Positions 15,742-23,513 are shown, counted from the stretch's first letter. The stretch is 27,523 nt of DNA from Selenomonas sp. (GCA_015265235.1 JABZYJ010000010.1:1-27523), one strand, 5' to 3'. Made by a program: numbers and translations. The notes: generated from the letters alone by a model not told the origin.

Positions 15742-17238
15742 ATGATCGATATTTCCGATCGCGTGCCGAAGTCCCTGACGGATCGTATTGTAAGTGCGGA
15801 GACGGCGGCAGAGTACTTTGCCGACGGCATGACCATCGGTGCGAGCGGCTTTACCCCGTCCGGCTATCCGAAGGCGGTTCCGCTTGCTATCGCCGAGCGC
15901 ATGAAGAAGAATCCGTTCAAGGTCAACATCTGGACGGGTGCCTCGACGGGGCCCGAGCTGGACGGTGCGCTTGCCGAGGCGGAGGGCATCAAACAGCGTC
16001 TCCCGTATCAGACGAGCACGCCGCTGCGCAACGCCATCAACTCCGGCAAGGTCAACTACATCGACATGCACCTCTCTGAGGTGGCACAGCAGTCGCGCGA
16101 GGGCTTCCTCGGCAAGATCGACGTCGCTCTCGTGGAGGCAGTCGCCATCACGGAGGAGGGCATCATCCCCTCGACCTCGGTTGGCAACACGCCGTCGTTC
16201 GTCCAGAGCGCAGATGTGGTCATCGTTGAGGTGAACACGAGCCAGCCGATGGAGCTCGTCGGGATGCACGACATCTACATCCCGCTCGATCCGCCGAACC
16301 GTCTCCCGATCCCCATCACGAAGGCAGGCGATCGCATCGGCACGACATTCATCCCGTGCCCGCTCGAAAAGATCAAATACATCGTTCCCTGCGACATCAC
16401 GGACAAGACCCGCGCCCTCGCGCCGGTCGATGACATTGCGCGCAAAATGGGTGCGTTTACGGTCGACTTCCTCAAGAAGGAAATCGCCGAGGGCCGCATG
16501 CCGAAGGGGCTGCTTCCGCTGCAGTCGGGTGTCGGCAACGTGGCGAACGCCGTTATCGCGGGCTTTGTGAACTCCGACTTCACCGACCTTGAGGTCTACA
16601 CCGAGGTCATCCAGGACGGCATGTTCGACCTTGCCGATGCGGGCAAGCTGAAGTTTGCCTCCGGCACAGCATTCTCGCCGTCGCCTGAGGGGCTCCAGCG
16701 CTTCTACAAGGACATCGACAAGTACAAGAAGATCATGATGCTCCGTCCGCAGGAGATCTCGAACAACCCCGAGGTCGTCCGCCGTCTCGGCGTCATTGCG
16801 ATGAACACGGCGATCGAAGTAGACATCTACGGCAACGTCAACTCGACCCACGTCACGGGCTCGAAGATGATGAACGGCGTCGGCGGCAGCGGCGACTTCG
16901 CACGCAACGCCTACATCACGATCTTCTACACGCAGTCCGAGGCAAAGGGCGGCAAGATCTCGTCCATCGTTCCGTTCTGCTCGCACATTGACCACAGTGC
17001 ACACGATGTAGACGTCGTCATCACGGAGCAGGGCGTTGCCGACCTGCGCGGCAAATGCCCGCGTGAGCGTGCCCTCGAGATCATCAACAACTGCGCGCAT
17101 CCCGACTATCGCCCGATCCTGCTCGACTACTACGAGCGTGCTCTTGCGGCGACGAAGGGCGCACAGACACCGCATCTGTTGGACGAGGCGCTGTCCTTCC
17201 ATCAGCGCTTCCTGGCCACAGGATCGATGCAGAAGTAA
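15742..17238 (+). CDS. Acetyl-CoA hydrolase/transferase family protein, probable succinate (propionyl-CoA:succinate) CoA-transferase
   Basis: A 498-residue class I CoA-transferase of the Cat1/ScpC type. Family segments are 'GASGFTPSGYPKAVP' near the N-terminus, 'LQSGVGNVANAVIAGF' in the middle, and 'YGNVNSTHVTGSKMMNGVGGSG' and 'FCSHIDHSAHDVDVVITEQGVADLRG' in the C-terminal half. The expected reaction moves CoA from propionyl-CoA (or acetyl-CoA) to succinate, releasing propionate and supplying succinyl-CoA to the mutase encoded next. ATG 15742 lies about seven bases after AGGGAGG; a GTG at 15688 in the same frame lacks such a site. It heads the propionate module, so it is the most context-supported CoA donor for that cycle. 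Confidence 0.88.
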   Translation: MIDISDRVPKSLTDRIVSAETAAEYFADGMTIGASGFTPSGYPKAVPLAIAERMKKNPFKVNIWTGASTGPELDGALAEAEGIKQRLPYQTSTPLRNAINSGKVNYIDMHLSEVAQQSREGFLGKIDVALVEAVAITEEGIIPSTSVGNTPSFVQSADVVIVEVNTSQPMELVGMHDIYIPLDPPNRLPIPITKAGDRIGTTFIPCPLEKIKYIVPCDITDKTRALAPVDDIARKMGAFTVDFLKKEIAEGRMPKGLLPLQSGVGNVANAVIAGFVNSDFTDLEVYTEVIQDGMFDLADAGKLKFASGTAFSPSPEGLQRFYKDIDKYKKIMMLRPQEISNNPEVVRRLGVIAMNTAIEVDIYGNVNSTHVTGSKMMNGVGGSGDFARNAYITIFYTQSEAKGGKISSIVPFCSHIDHSAHDVDVVITEQGVADLRGKCPRERALEIINNCAHPDYRPILLDYYERALAATKGAQTPHLLDEALSFHQRFLATGSMQK

Positions 17239-17343
17239 TCCGACGTATCCATCGGTACTTTCGGGGAGTGCAGCGGATGCTGCGCTGCTCGTCCATAGTA
17301 TATAACCCAATGAGAACTGTAAAAGGTAAAGGAGAAGACTTTC

Positions 17344-18990
17344 ATGAGCAATGAAAAGATCCAGGCGGAGCTTGACAAGTACAATGCTGCCGTAGAAAAA
17401 GCCACGGCAAAGTTCCCGGCACGTCCGCACATCCCCGAGCAGGGACTCTACACCCCGCTCGACATCCAGGAGACGGACTATGCAGAGGACATCAGTTTCC
17501 CCGGCGTCTATCCTTACACGCGCGGCGTGCAGCCGACGATGTACCGCGGACGCTTCTGGACGATGCGCATGTACGCAGGATTCTCCACGGCGGAGGAGTC
17601 CAACAAGCGCTATCGTTACCTCATCGAGAGCGGTGCAACGGGACTCTCCTGCGCATTTGACCTCCCGACGCAGATCGGCTACGACTCCACGGATCCGATC
17701 TCCGAGGGCGAGGTCGGCAAGGTCGGCGTTGCGATTGACTCCCTTGCTGATATGGAGATCCTCTTTGACCAGATCGATCTCGGCAAGGTCTCCACGTCCA
17801 TGACGATCAACGCACCTGCATCCGTCCTTCTTGCGATGTATATCGCAGTGGCGGAGAAGCAGGGCGTCTCGGCGGACAAGCTCAAGGGCACCATCCAGAA
17901 TGACATTCTGAAGGAGTATGCAGCACGCGGTACGTACATCTTCCCGCCGCGTCCGTCCATGCGCCTCATCACGAACATCTTTGAATATTGCTCCAAGAAC
18001 GTCCCGAACTGGAACACCATCTCCATCTCGGGCTACCACATCCGCGAGGCCGGCTCCACGGCATCGCAGGAGATTGCATTCACCATTGCAGACGGCATCG
18101 CCTACGTCGAGGCTGCGATCAAGGCAGGCCTCAGCGTCGATGCGTTCGCAGGCCGTCTCTCCTTCTTCTGGAACGCACACAACAACGTTCTCGAAGAGGT
18201 CGCGAAGTTCCGTGCCTCCCGCCGCATCTGGGCAAAGGTCATGAAGGAGCGCTTCCATGCAGAGAAGCCGAAATCCATGATGCTCCGCGTCCATACGCAG
18301 ACGGCAGGCTCGATGCTCACCGCACAGCAGCCGAACAACAACATCGTCCGCGTCGCACTCCAGACCGCAGCAGCAGTCATGGGCGGCACGCAGTCGCTCC
18401 ATACGAACTCCCGCGACGAGGCGCTTGCGCTTCCGACGGAGGAGTCGGTCATGGTCGCCCTCCGTACGCAGCAGATCGTCGCGTACGAGAGCGGACTTGC
18501 CGATGTGGTTGATCCGCTCGCAGGCTCCTACTACGTCGAGGCGATGACGAACCGCATCGAGAAAGAGGCGTGGGAGTACATCAAGAAGATCGACGATCTC
18601 GGCGGTGCGGTTGCAGCGATTGAGAAGGGCTACATCCAGAAAGAGATCCAGGACAGCGCGTACAAGTGGCAGATGGACGTCGAGTCCGGTGCACGCGTCA
18701 TCGTCGGCGTCAACAAGTTCCAGGTGGAGGAGGAAGCTCCGAAGAACCTCCTCAAGGTGGACGCTTCCGTCGGCGAGAAGCAGAAGGCAAAGGTCGAGGC
18801 CATGAAGGCAAAGCGCGACAACGCCGCCGTTCAGGCAGCCCTTGCCGAGCTCAAGAAGGCCTGCGCCGACGAGCATGAGAACCTCATGCCGCATATCCTC
18901 GCAGCAGTCAAGACCTACGCAACACTCGGCGAAATCTGCGGTGTCATGCGTGAGGTGTTCGGCGAGTACGAGGCACACGTCAATCTCTAA
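17344..18990 (+). CDS. Methylmalonyl-CoA mutase, catalytic (large) chain without B12 domain
   Basis: A 548-residue TIM-barrel subunit that, with the B12 chain encoded next, converts succinyl-CoA to (R)-methylmalonyl-CoA. Hallmarks are 'RGVQPTMYRGRFWTMRMYAGF' in three pieces around residues 60-80, 'ESGATGLSCAFDLPTQ', 'ISGYHIREAGSTA' with the catalytic-type His at 232, and 'VDPLAGSYYVE'. The chain stops after the linker helices; the cobalamin-binding domain fused in the classical enzyme is a separate gene here. The N-terminus is the short type. A spacer of about 105 bases separates it from the CoA-transferase gene and contains a small GCAGC/GCTGC hairpin. The start is about ten bases after AAAGGAG. 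Confidence 0.95.
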   Translation: MSNEKIQAELDKYNAAVEKATAKFPARPHIPEQGLYTPLDIQETDYAEDISFPGVYPYTRGVQPTMYRGRFWTMRMYAGFSTAEESNKRYRYLIESGATGLSCAFDLPTQIGYDSTDPISEGEVGKVGVAIDSLADMEILFDQIDLGKVSTSMTINAPASVLLAMYIAVAEKQGVSADKLKGTIQNDILKEYAARGTYIFPPRPSMRLITNIFEYCSKNVPNWNTISISGYHIREAGSTASQEIAFTIADGIAYVEAAIKAGLSVDAFAGRLSFFWNAHNNVLEEVAKFRASRRIWAKVMKERFHAEKPKSMMLRVHTQTAGSMLTAQQPNNNIVRVALQTAAAVMGGTQSLHTNSRDEALALPTEESVMVALRTQQIVAYESGLADVVDPLAGSYYVEAMTNRIEKEAWEYIKKIDDLGGAVAAIEKGYIQKEIQDSAYKWQMDVESGARVIVGVNKFQVEEEAPKNLLKVDASVGEKQKAKVEAMKAKRDNAAVQAALAELKKACADEHENLMPHILAAVKTYATLGEICGVMREVFGEYEAHVNL

Positions 18991-19030
18991 GCGGTACGCG
19001 CGAACGGCTGTTGGATGAATGCACAGGGGA

Positions 19031-19051
19031 CGCCGCACGAGGAGTGCGGCG
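19031..19051 (+). promoter_or_regulatory. Intercistronic hairpin between the two mutase subunit genes
   Basis: An 8-bp GC-rich stem (CGCCGCAC / GTGCGGCG) with a 5-base loop, ending ten bases before the AGGAGG of the B12-chain gene. No T-run follows, so read-through is expected. It may protect or separate the two mRNA segments and help set subunit ratios; this is inference. Confidence 0.45.
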
Positions 19052-19075
19052 GCTCCGTTCAGGAGGAATAGAAAA

Positions 19076-19471
19076 ATGGCAGAAAAAATCAGAGTGCTCG
19101 TTGCAAAACCGGGTCTGGATGGTCATGATCGCGGCGCGAAGGTCGTCGCACGCGCCCTGCGCGACGCTGGCTTCGAGGTCGTCTACACGGGACTTCGCCA
19201 GACGCCGGAGGAGATCGCCGAGGCTGCTCTGCAGGAAGACGTCAACGTCGTTGCGCTGAGCATCCTCTCGGGTGCGCACCCGCATCTTTTCCCGAAGGTC
19301 GTCGAGCTCATTCGCGGCAAGGGAATGAACGACGTCCTCGTCATCGGCGGCGGCGTCATCCCCGAGGGCGACATCCCTGCGCTGAAGGCAGCGGGCATTG
19401 CCGAGGTATTCACCCCGGGCACACCGACCGGCGACGTTGTGAATTTCATCAAGGAACATGTGAAGGCGTAA
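19076..19471 (+). CDS. Methylmalonyl-CoA mutase, cobalamin-binding (small) chain
   Basis: A 131-residue flavodoxin-like B12-binding protein. It has the base-off/His-on signature: DGHDRG at residues 15-20 with the axial ligand His at 17, the 'SILSGAH' loop that contacts the nucleotide tail, and the 'VIGGGVIP' Gly-rich stretch near residue 90. It equals the C-terminal domain of one-piece methylmalonyl-CoA mutases and should bind adenosylcobalamin for the catalytic chain encoded upstream. ATG 19076 is nine bases after AGGAGG. The split arrangement resembles archaeal-type mutases. Confidence 0.94.
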   Translation: MAEKIRVLVAKPGLDGHDRGAKVVARALRDAGFEVVYTGLRQTPEEIAEAALQEDVNVVALSILSGAHPHLFPKVVELIRGKGMNDVLVIGGGVIPEGDIPALKAAGIAEVFTPGTPTGDVVNFIKEHVKA

Positions 19472-19518
19472 GCGTCTGATTTGCTTGGAGACACTGCTTC
19501 TGCGGTGCTTTCCTGAAA

Positions 19519-19559
19519 GGATGGATGACAGGCAATCCGATTGTCCCGTCATCCATTCC
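19519..19559 (+). promoter_or_regulatory. Long imperfect hairpin upstream of meaB
   Basis: Arms containing TGGATGAC and GTCATCCA form an outer stem of about 11 pairs with a one-base bulge. A small internal loop and a further six pairs bring the arms to a CCG loop. The hairpin ends 40 bases before the meaB start and has no T-run. It is a candidate mRNA processing or stability element within the mutase operon. Confidence 0.5.
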
Positions 19560-19599
19560 CTATGTTCTTATGAAATCACAGCGCGAAGGAGGTGGGCGT

Positions 19600-20541
19600 A
19601 TGGATATTGCAGCCGAGGTGCTGAAAGGCAATCGCCTCGCTCTCTCGCGCGCCATCACGGCGATCGAGAACGAGCGGGCGGATGCCACCGACATCATGAA
19701 GGCGCTCTATCCGCATACCGGTCATGCCTACGTCCTTGGCATCACGGGTCCGCCCGGTGCCGGCAAGAGCACCATGACGGACAAGCTTGCCAAGGAGTAC
19801 AGAAAGCGCGGAAAGACCGTCGGCATCATTGCCGTCGACCCCACAAGCCCCTTTTCCGGCGGAGCCATCCTGGGCGACCGCATCCGTATGAATGATCTGA
19901 CGCTCGACGAGGGCGTTTTCATCCGCAGCATGGGGACACGCGGCAGCCTTGGCGGCCTCTCCCACAAGACAGCGGATGCGGTCAAGGCGATGGATGCGTT
20001 CGGCAAAGATGTCATCTTTGTCGAAACCGTCGGTGTCGGGCAGTCCGAGGTGGATATTGTGCGGGCGGCGGACACGACGATGGTCGTGCTGATTCCGGGC
20101 ATGGGCGATGACATTCAGGCGATCAAGGCGGGCATCTTGGAGATCGGCGACGTGTTCGCGATCAATAAGTCCGATCTCGACGGAGCAGACAAGCTCGTCC
20201 GCGAGATCAACATGATGCTCGATCTGGACGATCACATGTCTGACTGGCGTCCGCCCATCCGCAAGGTCGTTGCGAACCGCGGCGAAGGCATCGCAGAGCT
20301 CGTCGATACACTCGAGGAGCACCGCAGCCACATCGAGGGGAACGGCGTACTTGCCGAACGGCGCACGCGCCGCACGCGCGATGAGATGCTCGACATCCTC
20401 CATGCGGGCGTACGGCGGAGCATCGAGAGCCGCATCGTCGATACGGGACGACTGGACGACTATGTGGCACGAATCAAGGCGCATGAGACCGACCCATACA
20501 CCGTGGTGGGCGGGGTCATGAGCGAAATGTTAACGAAGTGA
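19600..20541 (+). CDS. meaB: MeaB/ArgK-family GTPase, methylmalonyl-CoA mutase chaperone
   Basis: A 313-residue P-loop GTPase of the G3E group. It has Walker A GPPGAGKST (residues 50-58), 'VDPTSPFSGGAILGDRIRM', the switch-type 'FVETVGVGQSEVDIV' and the guanine-specificity motif NKSD. Older annotations call this family LAO/AO transport ATPase or ArgK. Experimentally studied members protect methylmalonyl-CoA mutase and gate delivery of its cobalamin cofactor. Position directly after the two mutase genes supports that role. ATG 19600 lies five bases after AAGGAGGTG; the frame is open upstream to 19525, but without a ribosome site there. Confidence 0.94.
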   Translation: MDIAAEVLKGNRLALSRAITAIENERADATDIMKALYPHTGHAYVLGITGPPGAGKSTMTDKLAKEYRKRGKTVGIIAVDPTSPFSGGAILGDRIRMNDLTLDEGVFIRSMGTRGSLGGLSHKTADAVKAMDAFGKDVIFVETVGVGQSEVDIVRAADTTMVVLIPGMGDDIQAIKAGILEIGDVFAINKSDLDGADKLVREINMMLDLDDHMSDWRPPIRKVVANRGEGIAELVDTLEEHRSHIEGNGVLAERRTRRTRDEMLDILHAGVRRSIESRIVDTGRLDDYVARIKAHETDPYTVVGGVMSEMLTK

Positions 20542-20583
20542 GCGAGTGCAGCAAGACGCACTCCTCCGAGGAGGAAGTTTGAC

Positions 20584-21000
20584 ATGTTCAAAATTCTTGG
20601 CGTAGATCACATCGGCGTTGCCGTACAGGATCTCGAAGAAGGAAAGAAACTCTGGTCGGACATCATTGGCATTCCCTGCACGAATCAGGAAACCGTTGCA
20701 GAGCAGAAGGTTACGACGACCTTCCATCCGACGCCGAACGGCAGCGAGATTGAGCTGCTGATCGGCACGGCGCCTGACAGCCCGATCACGAAATACATCG
20801 AGAAGAAGGGCGAGGGCATCCAGCACGTTGCCCTGCGCGTCGACAACATCGAGAACGCGATTGCCGACCTCATGGCAAAGGGCGTCCGCATGATCGACGA
20901 GAAGCCGCGCATCGGTGCGGGCGGCGCAAAGATCGCCTTCCTTCATCCGAAGGCGACGAAGGGCGTTCTCCTCGAAATCTGTGAGCATCCGGATCGCTGA
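20584..21000 (+). CDS. mce: Methylmalonyl-CoA epimerase
   Basis: A 138-residue protein of the vicinal-oxygen-chelate (glyoxalase) superfamily with two beta-alpha-beta-beta-beta modules. It interconverts (R)- and (S)-methylmalonyl-CoA, linking the mutase to the decarboxylase. The expected metal ligands are visible: His9 in 'VDHIGVAV', His81 in 'IQHVALRV' and Glu131 in 'VLLEICEH'. Length is normal. The start is nine bases after GAGGAGG. The 5' side can form two competing short hairpins (GAGTGC/GCACTC at 20544-20563, and CTCC/GGAG at 20561-20573, the latter covering the ribosome site), so coupling to meaB translation is possible. Confidence 0.94.
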   Translation: MFKILGVDHIGVAVQDLEEGKKLWSDIIGIPCTNQETVAEQKVTTTFHPTPNGSEIELLIGTAPDSPITKYIEKKGEGIQHVALRVDNIENAIADLMAKGVRMIDEKPRIGAGGAKIAFLHPKATKGVLLEICEHPDR

Positions 21001-21068
21001 GCAGCGCACTGCCGCAGTTGATCTCCTCGGGATGTCGGTTCTTTGCGCATCTTTGTGAGACAAGTGCG

Positions 21069-21234
21069 GTGCATTCCCCAAAGCGAACCTTAGTGAAGCA
21101 AGCGAGTAAAGCGTGCGTTTCGCCCCCTGCGGACTTCTGTCGTTCAAGCGTAGCGCGTTTAAGAAGCCCGCAGGTATTTAGGCGAATAAGCGCGCGATCA
21201 CTTGCGCAACGAAGCGTTCGCGTGGGGGATGCGC
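21069..21234. repeat. Large imperfect palindrome (about 165 bp) between mce and mmdA
   Basis: The two halves are reverse complements of each other over most of their length, with small bulges. The outer arms pair GTGCATTCCCCA (21069-21080) with TGGGGGATGCGC (21223-21234), allowing G-U pairs, then GCGAAC (21083-21088) with GTTCGC (21216-21221). The inner arms are 13 bp with one mismatch: 21126-21138 and 21162-21174. It fills most of a 302-base gap that holds no recognisable gene. It could be a MITE-like or REP-like mobile repeat, or a transcribed hairpin. I cannot tell if other copies exist in the genome. Confidence 0.7.
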
Positions 21235-21302
21235 TATCAACATTCACATTTATGGAATGAATCGAAAATCCGAGGATTTGACAGATATACAGGAGGGATA
21301 GA

Positions 21303-22832
21303 ATGTCCACAGTCCAGGAAAAAATTGAGCTGATGCTGGCGAAAAAAGAGCATCTCATGCAGGGCGGTGGTGAAAAGAGCATCGCAAAACAGCACAGCAA
21401 GGGCAAACTCACCGCGCGTGAGCGCCTGAACCTGCTGTTTGATGAGGACACCTTCGTCGAGCTTGACATGTTCGTGCGCCATCGCTGCACCAATTTTGGA
21501 CAGGAGAAAAAAGAACTGCCCGGCGAGGGCGTTGTGACGGGCTACGGCACGATTGACGGCCGTCTCGTCTACGCATTCGCACAGGACTTCACGGTCGAGG
21601 GCGGCTCGCTCGGCGAAAAGCACGCACATAAGATCTGGAAGGTCATGGACCTCGCCATGAAGATGGGCGCACCCTGCATCGGCATCAACGATTCGGGCGG
21701 CGCACGCATCCAGGAGGCGGTCGATGCACTCTCGGGCTACGGCGGCATCTTCTACCGCAACACGAAGGCATCGGGCGTCATTCCGCAGATCTCCGTCATC
21801 ATGGGACCCTGCGCGGGCGGTGCGGTCTACAGCCCGGCGCTCACGGACTTCATCTACATGGTGAAGAACACGAGCCAGATGTTCATCACGGGCCCTGCCG
21901 TCATCAAGTCCGTCACGGCGGAGGAAGTCACGGCAGAGGAGCTCGGCGGTGCGATGACGCACAACTCCCGCTCCGGCGTCGCACACTTTGCGGCGGAGAA
22001 CGATGAGGACTGCATCGAGCAGATCCGCTACCTGCTCTCCTTCCTCCCGAGCAACAACATGGAGGAGACGCCGCGCGTGGAGACGGGCGACGATCCGAAC
22101 CGTCAGGACGAGAGCCTCAACACGGTCGTGCCGGACAACCCGAACGCACCGTACGACATGAAGGATGTCATCCGCAGCCTCGTCGACAACGGCGAGTTCT
22201 ACGAGGTACATCAGCACTTCGCAACGAACATCATCTGCTGCTTCGCACGCTTTGACGGACGCGCCGTCGGCATCATTGCGAACGAGCCGAACGTCATGGC
22301 AGGCTGCCTCGATGTCGACGCATCGAACAAGTCCTCGCGCTTCATCCGTTTCTGCGATGCGTTCAACATCCCGCTCGTCAACCTCGTCGATGTTCCGGGC
22401 TTCCTGCCGGGTGTCGATCAGGAGTACAGCGGCATCATCCGCCACGGCGCGAAGATGCTCTACGCATACAGCGAAGCAACCGTGCCCAAGATCACGGTCA
22501 TCACGCGCAAGGCGTACGGCGGTTCCTACATCGCCATGTGCAACCGTGAGCTGGGTGCCGATCAGGTCATGGCATGGCCGACCTCTGAGATCGCCGTCAT
22601 GGGACCTGCAGGCGCGGCAAACATCATCTTCCGCAAGGATCCCGACAAGGACGCGCGCACGGCAGAGTACATCGAGGAGTTTGCGACCCCGTACAAGGCG
22701 GCAGAGCGTGGCTACATCGACATGGTCATCACACCGAGTGAGACGCGCCCCTACATCATCACGGCACTCAACGCGCTTTCGAGCAAGCGTGAGGACAACC
22801 CCGCGAAGAAGCACGGGAACATTCCGCTTTGA
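21303..22832 (+). CDS. mmdA: Methylmalonyl-CoA decarboxylase alpha subunit (carboxyltransferase)
   Basis: A 509-residue carboxyltransferase of the crotonase-like biotin-dependent family. It moves the carboxyl group of (S)-methylmalonyl-CoA to biotin on the carrier encoded downstream, releasing propionyl-CoA. Markers are the N-terminal 'KGKLTARERLNLLFDE', 'GINDSGGARIQEAVDAL' and 'GPCAGGAVYSPALTDF' (acyl-CoA oxyanion region), and the C-terminal half with 'DVPGFLPGVDQE', 'RKAYGGSY' and 'WPTSEIAVMGP'. Length matches MmdA and PccB. ATG 21303 is seven bases after AGGAGGG. A propionyl-CoA carboxylase role is chemically possible, but the genes downstream and the fermentation context favour decarboxylase or transcarboxylase use. 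Confidence 0.93.
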   Translation: MSTVQEKIELMLAKKEHLMQGGGEKSIAKQHSKGKLTARERLNLLFDEDTFVELDMFVRHRCTNFGQEKKELPGEGVVTGYGTIDGRLVYAFAQDFTVEGGSLGEKHAHKIWKVMDLAMKMGAPCIGINDSGGARIQEAVDALSGYGGIFYRNTKASGVIPQISVIMGPCAGGAVYSPALTDFIYMVKNTSQMFITGPAVIKSVTAEEVTAEELGGAMTHNSRSGVAHFAAENDEDCIEQIRYLLSFLPSNNMEETPRVETGDDPNRQDESLNTVVPDNPNAPYDMKDVIRSLVDNGEFYEVHQHFATNIICCFARFDGRAVGIIANEPNVMAGCLDVDASNKSSRFIRFCDAFNIPLVNLVDVPGFLPGVDQEYSGIIRHGAKMLYAYSEATVPKITVITRKAYGGSYIAMCNRELGADQVMAWPTSEIAVMGPAGAANIIFRKDPDKDARTAEYIEEFATPYKAAERGYIDMVITPSETRPYIITALNALSSKREDNPAKKHGNIPL

Positions 22833-22850
22833 TTCAGCAGGAGGGATAGA

Positions 22851-22988
22851 ATGGCTGCAAACAACGTGGCGCCCGAGGTCATCGCCGCCATCACCGCCGC
22901 CGTCCAGGCGACGACGGGCAACAAAGTCGTTGCTGTAAGCGTCAAACCCGCCGAGGTCTGGACGCTTGCCAACCGCAGCAGACGCTGA
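22851..22988 (+). CDS. mmdE: Small methylmalonyl-CoA decarboxylase epsilon-like subunit (45 aa)
   Basis: A 45-residue gene with the same ribosome-site context as mmdA (AGGAGGG then ATAGA before ATG). It has no membrane helix. The sequence 'APEVIAAITAAVQ' followed by a Val-rich strand and 'WTLANRSRR' resembles the soluble C-terminal part of sodium-pump decarboxylase gamma/delta subunits. It also fits the ~55-residue epsilon subunit of the Veillonella enzyme, which stabilises the complex. It sits between mmdA and the biotin-carrier gene, as expected for epsilon. Identification rests on this short pattern and its position, so the symbol is tentative. Confidence 0.7.
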   Translation: MAANNVAPEVIAAITAAVQATTGNKVVAVSVKPAEVWTLANRSRR

Positions 22989-23040
22989 GCGTCCTGCGAG
23001 ATACAATCTGTCATCAATTTTAATGTTGGAGGAATCACAC

Positions 23041-23427
23041 ATGAAAAAGTTCAACATCACGGTCAACGGCACTGCTTACGAAGTCGAGGTTGAGGAAGTA
23101 CGCGCAGCAGCTGCTGCTGCCCCTGCTGCACCGAAGGCCGCCGCTCCGGCAGCTGCGCCGAAGGCTGCTGCTCCGGCTGCTCCCGCTGCTGCACCGAAGG
23201 CTGCTGCCGCCGGTGAGCGCTCGGTGGATGCACCGATGCCGGGCAAGATTGTTGAGGTCAAAGTCTCGGTCGGTCAGCCGGTCAAGGCAGGCGACACGCT
23301 CCTCATCCTTGAGGCGATGAAGATGCAGAACGAGATCGCTGCGGATGCAGACGGCACGGTCAAGGCGATCAACGTCACGGCAGGCCAGTCCGTCAAGGTA
23401 CGCGACTCGCTCGTGATCCTCGGCTAA
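23041..23427 (+). CDS. mmdC: Biotin carboxyl carrier subunit of methylmalonyl-CoA decarboxylase
   Basis: A 128-residue biotinyl protein. Residues 1-20 form a short N-terminal strand segment. Residues 21-58 are a flexible Ala/Pro/Lys linker built of repeats. Residues 60-128 form the biotinyl domain with 'DAPMPGKI' and the biotin-attachment motif EAMKM, Lys94 being the modified residue. It would shuttle CO2 from MmdA to an acceptor: a membrane beta subunit (sodium pump) or a partner carboxyltransferase. The start follows GGAGGA, and a strong terminator ends the transcript soon after the stop. Confidence 0.94.
   Translation: MKKFNITVNGTAYEVEVEEVRAAAAAAPAAPKAAAPAAAPKAAAPAAPAAAPKAAAAGERSVDAPMPGKIVEVKVSVGQPVKAGDTLLILEAMKMQNEIAADADGTVKAINVTAGQSVKVRDSLVILG
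23103..23212 (+). repeat. Ala/Pro/Lys linker repeats in mmdC
   Basis: Imperfect direct repeats coding for units like AAPKAAAPA, the flexible hinge between the N-terminus and the biotinyl domain. The copy number of such repeats can vary between strains. Confidence 0.7.
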
Positions 23428-23448
23428 GCTCTTTTATCAAAAACATTG

Positions 23449-23474
23449 GGAGTCCCGCAAGGGACTCCTTTTTT
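23449..23474 (+). terminator. Rho-independent terminator after mmdC
   Basis: An 8-bp perfect stem GGAGTCCC / GGGACTCC with a GCAA tetraloop and six T. It marks the end of the propionate operon. Confidence 0.95.
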
Positions 23475-23484
23475 GATGCTTATG

Positions 23485-23513
23485 TTGACCGGAGGGAATG
23501 GATTATCTATAAT
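23485..23513 (+). promoter_or_regulatory. Sigma-70-type promoter of the first Rpn-like gene
   Basis: TTGACC (23485-23490), a 17-base spacer and a perfect TATAAT (23508-23513), 35 bases before the start codon of the gene downstream. Both hexamers and the spacing are close to consensus, so strong constitutive activity is expected. Confidence 0.8.

Noticed and set aside
15628..19038. Very long open frame on the minus strand opposite the CoA-transferase and mutase genes
   Set aside because: It is a codon-bias shadow of the GC-rich plus-strand genes; the product is Arg/Asp/Leu-rich with no family motifs, and the plus-strand proteins are unambiguous.
21001..21302. Promoter with TTGACA at 21278 for mmdA
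   Set aside because: The matching -10 would fall on the ribosome site and start codon, so the hexamer is probably coincidental.
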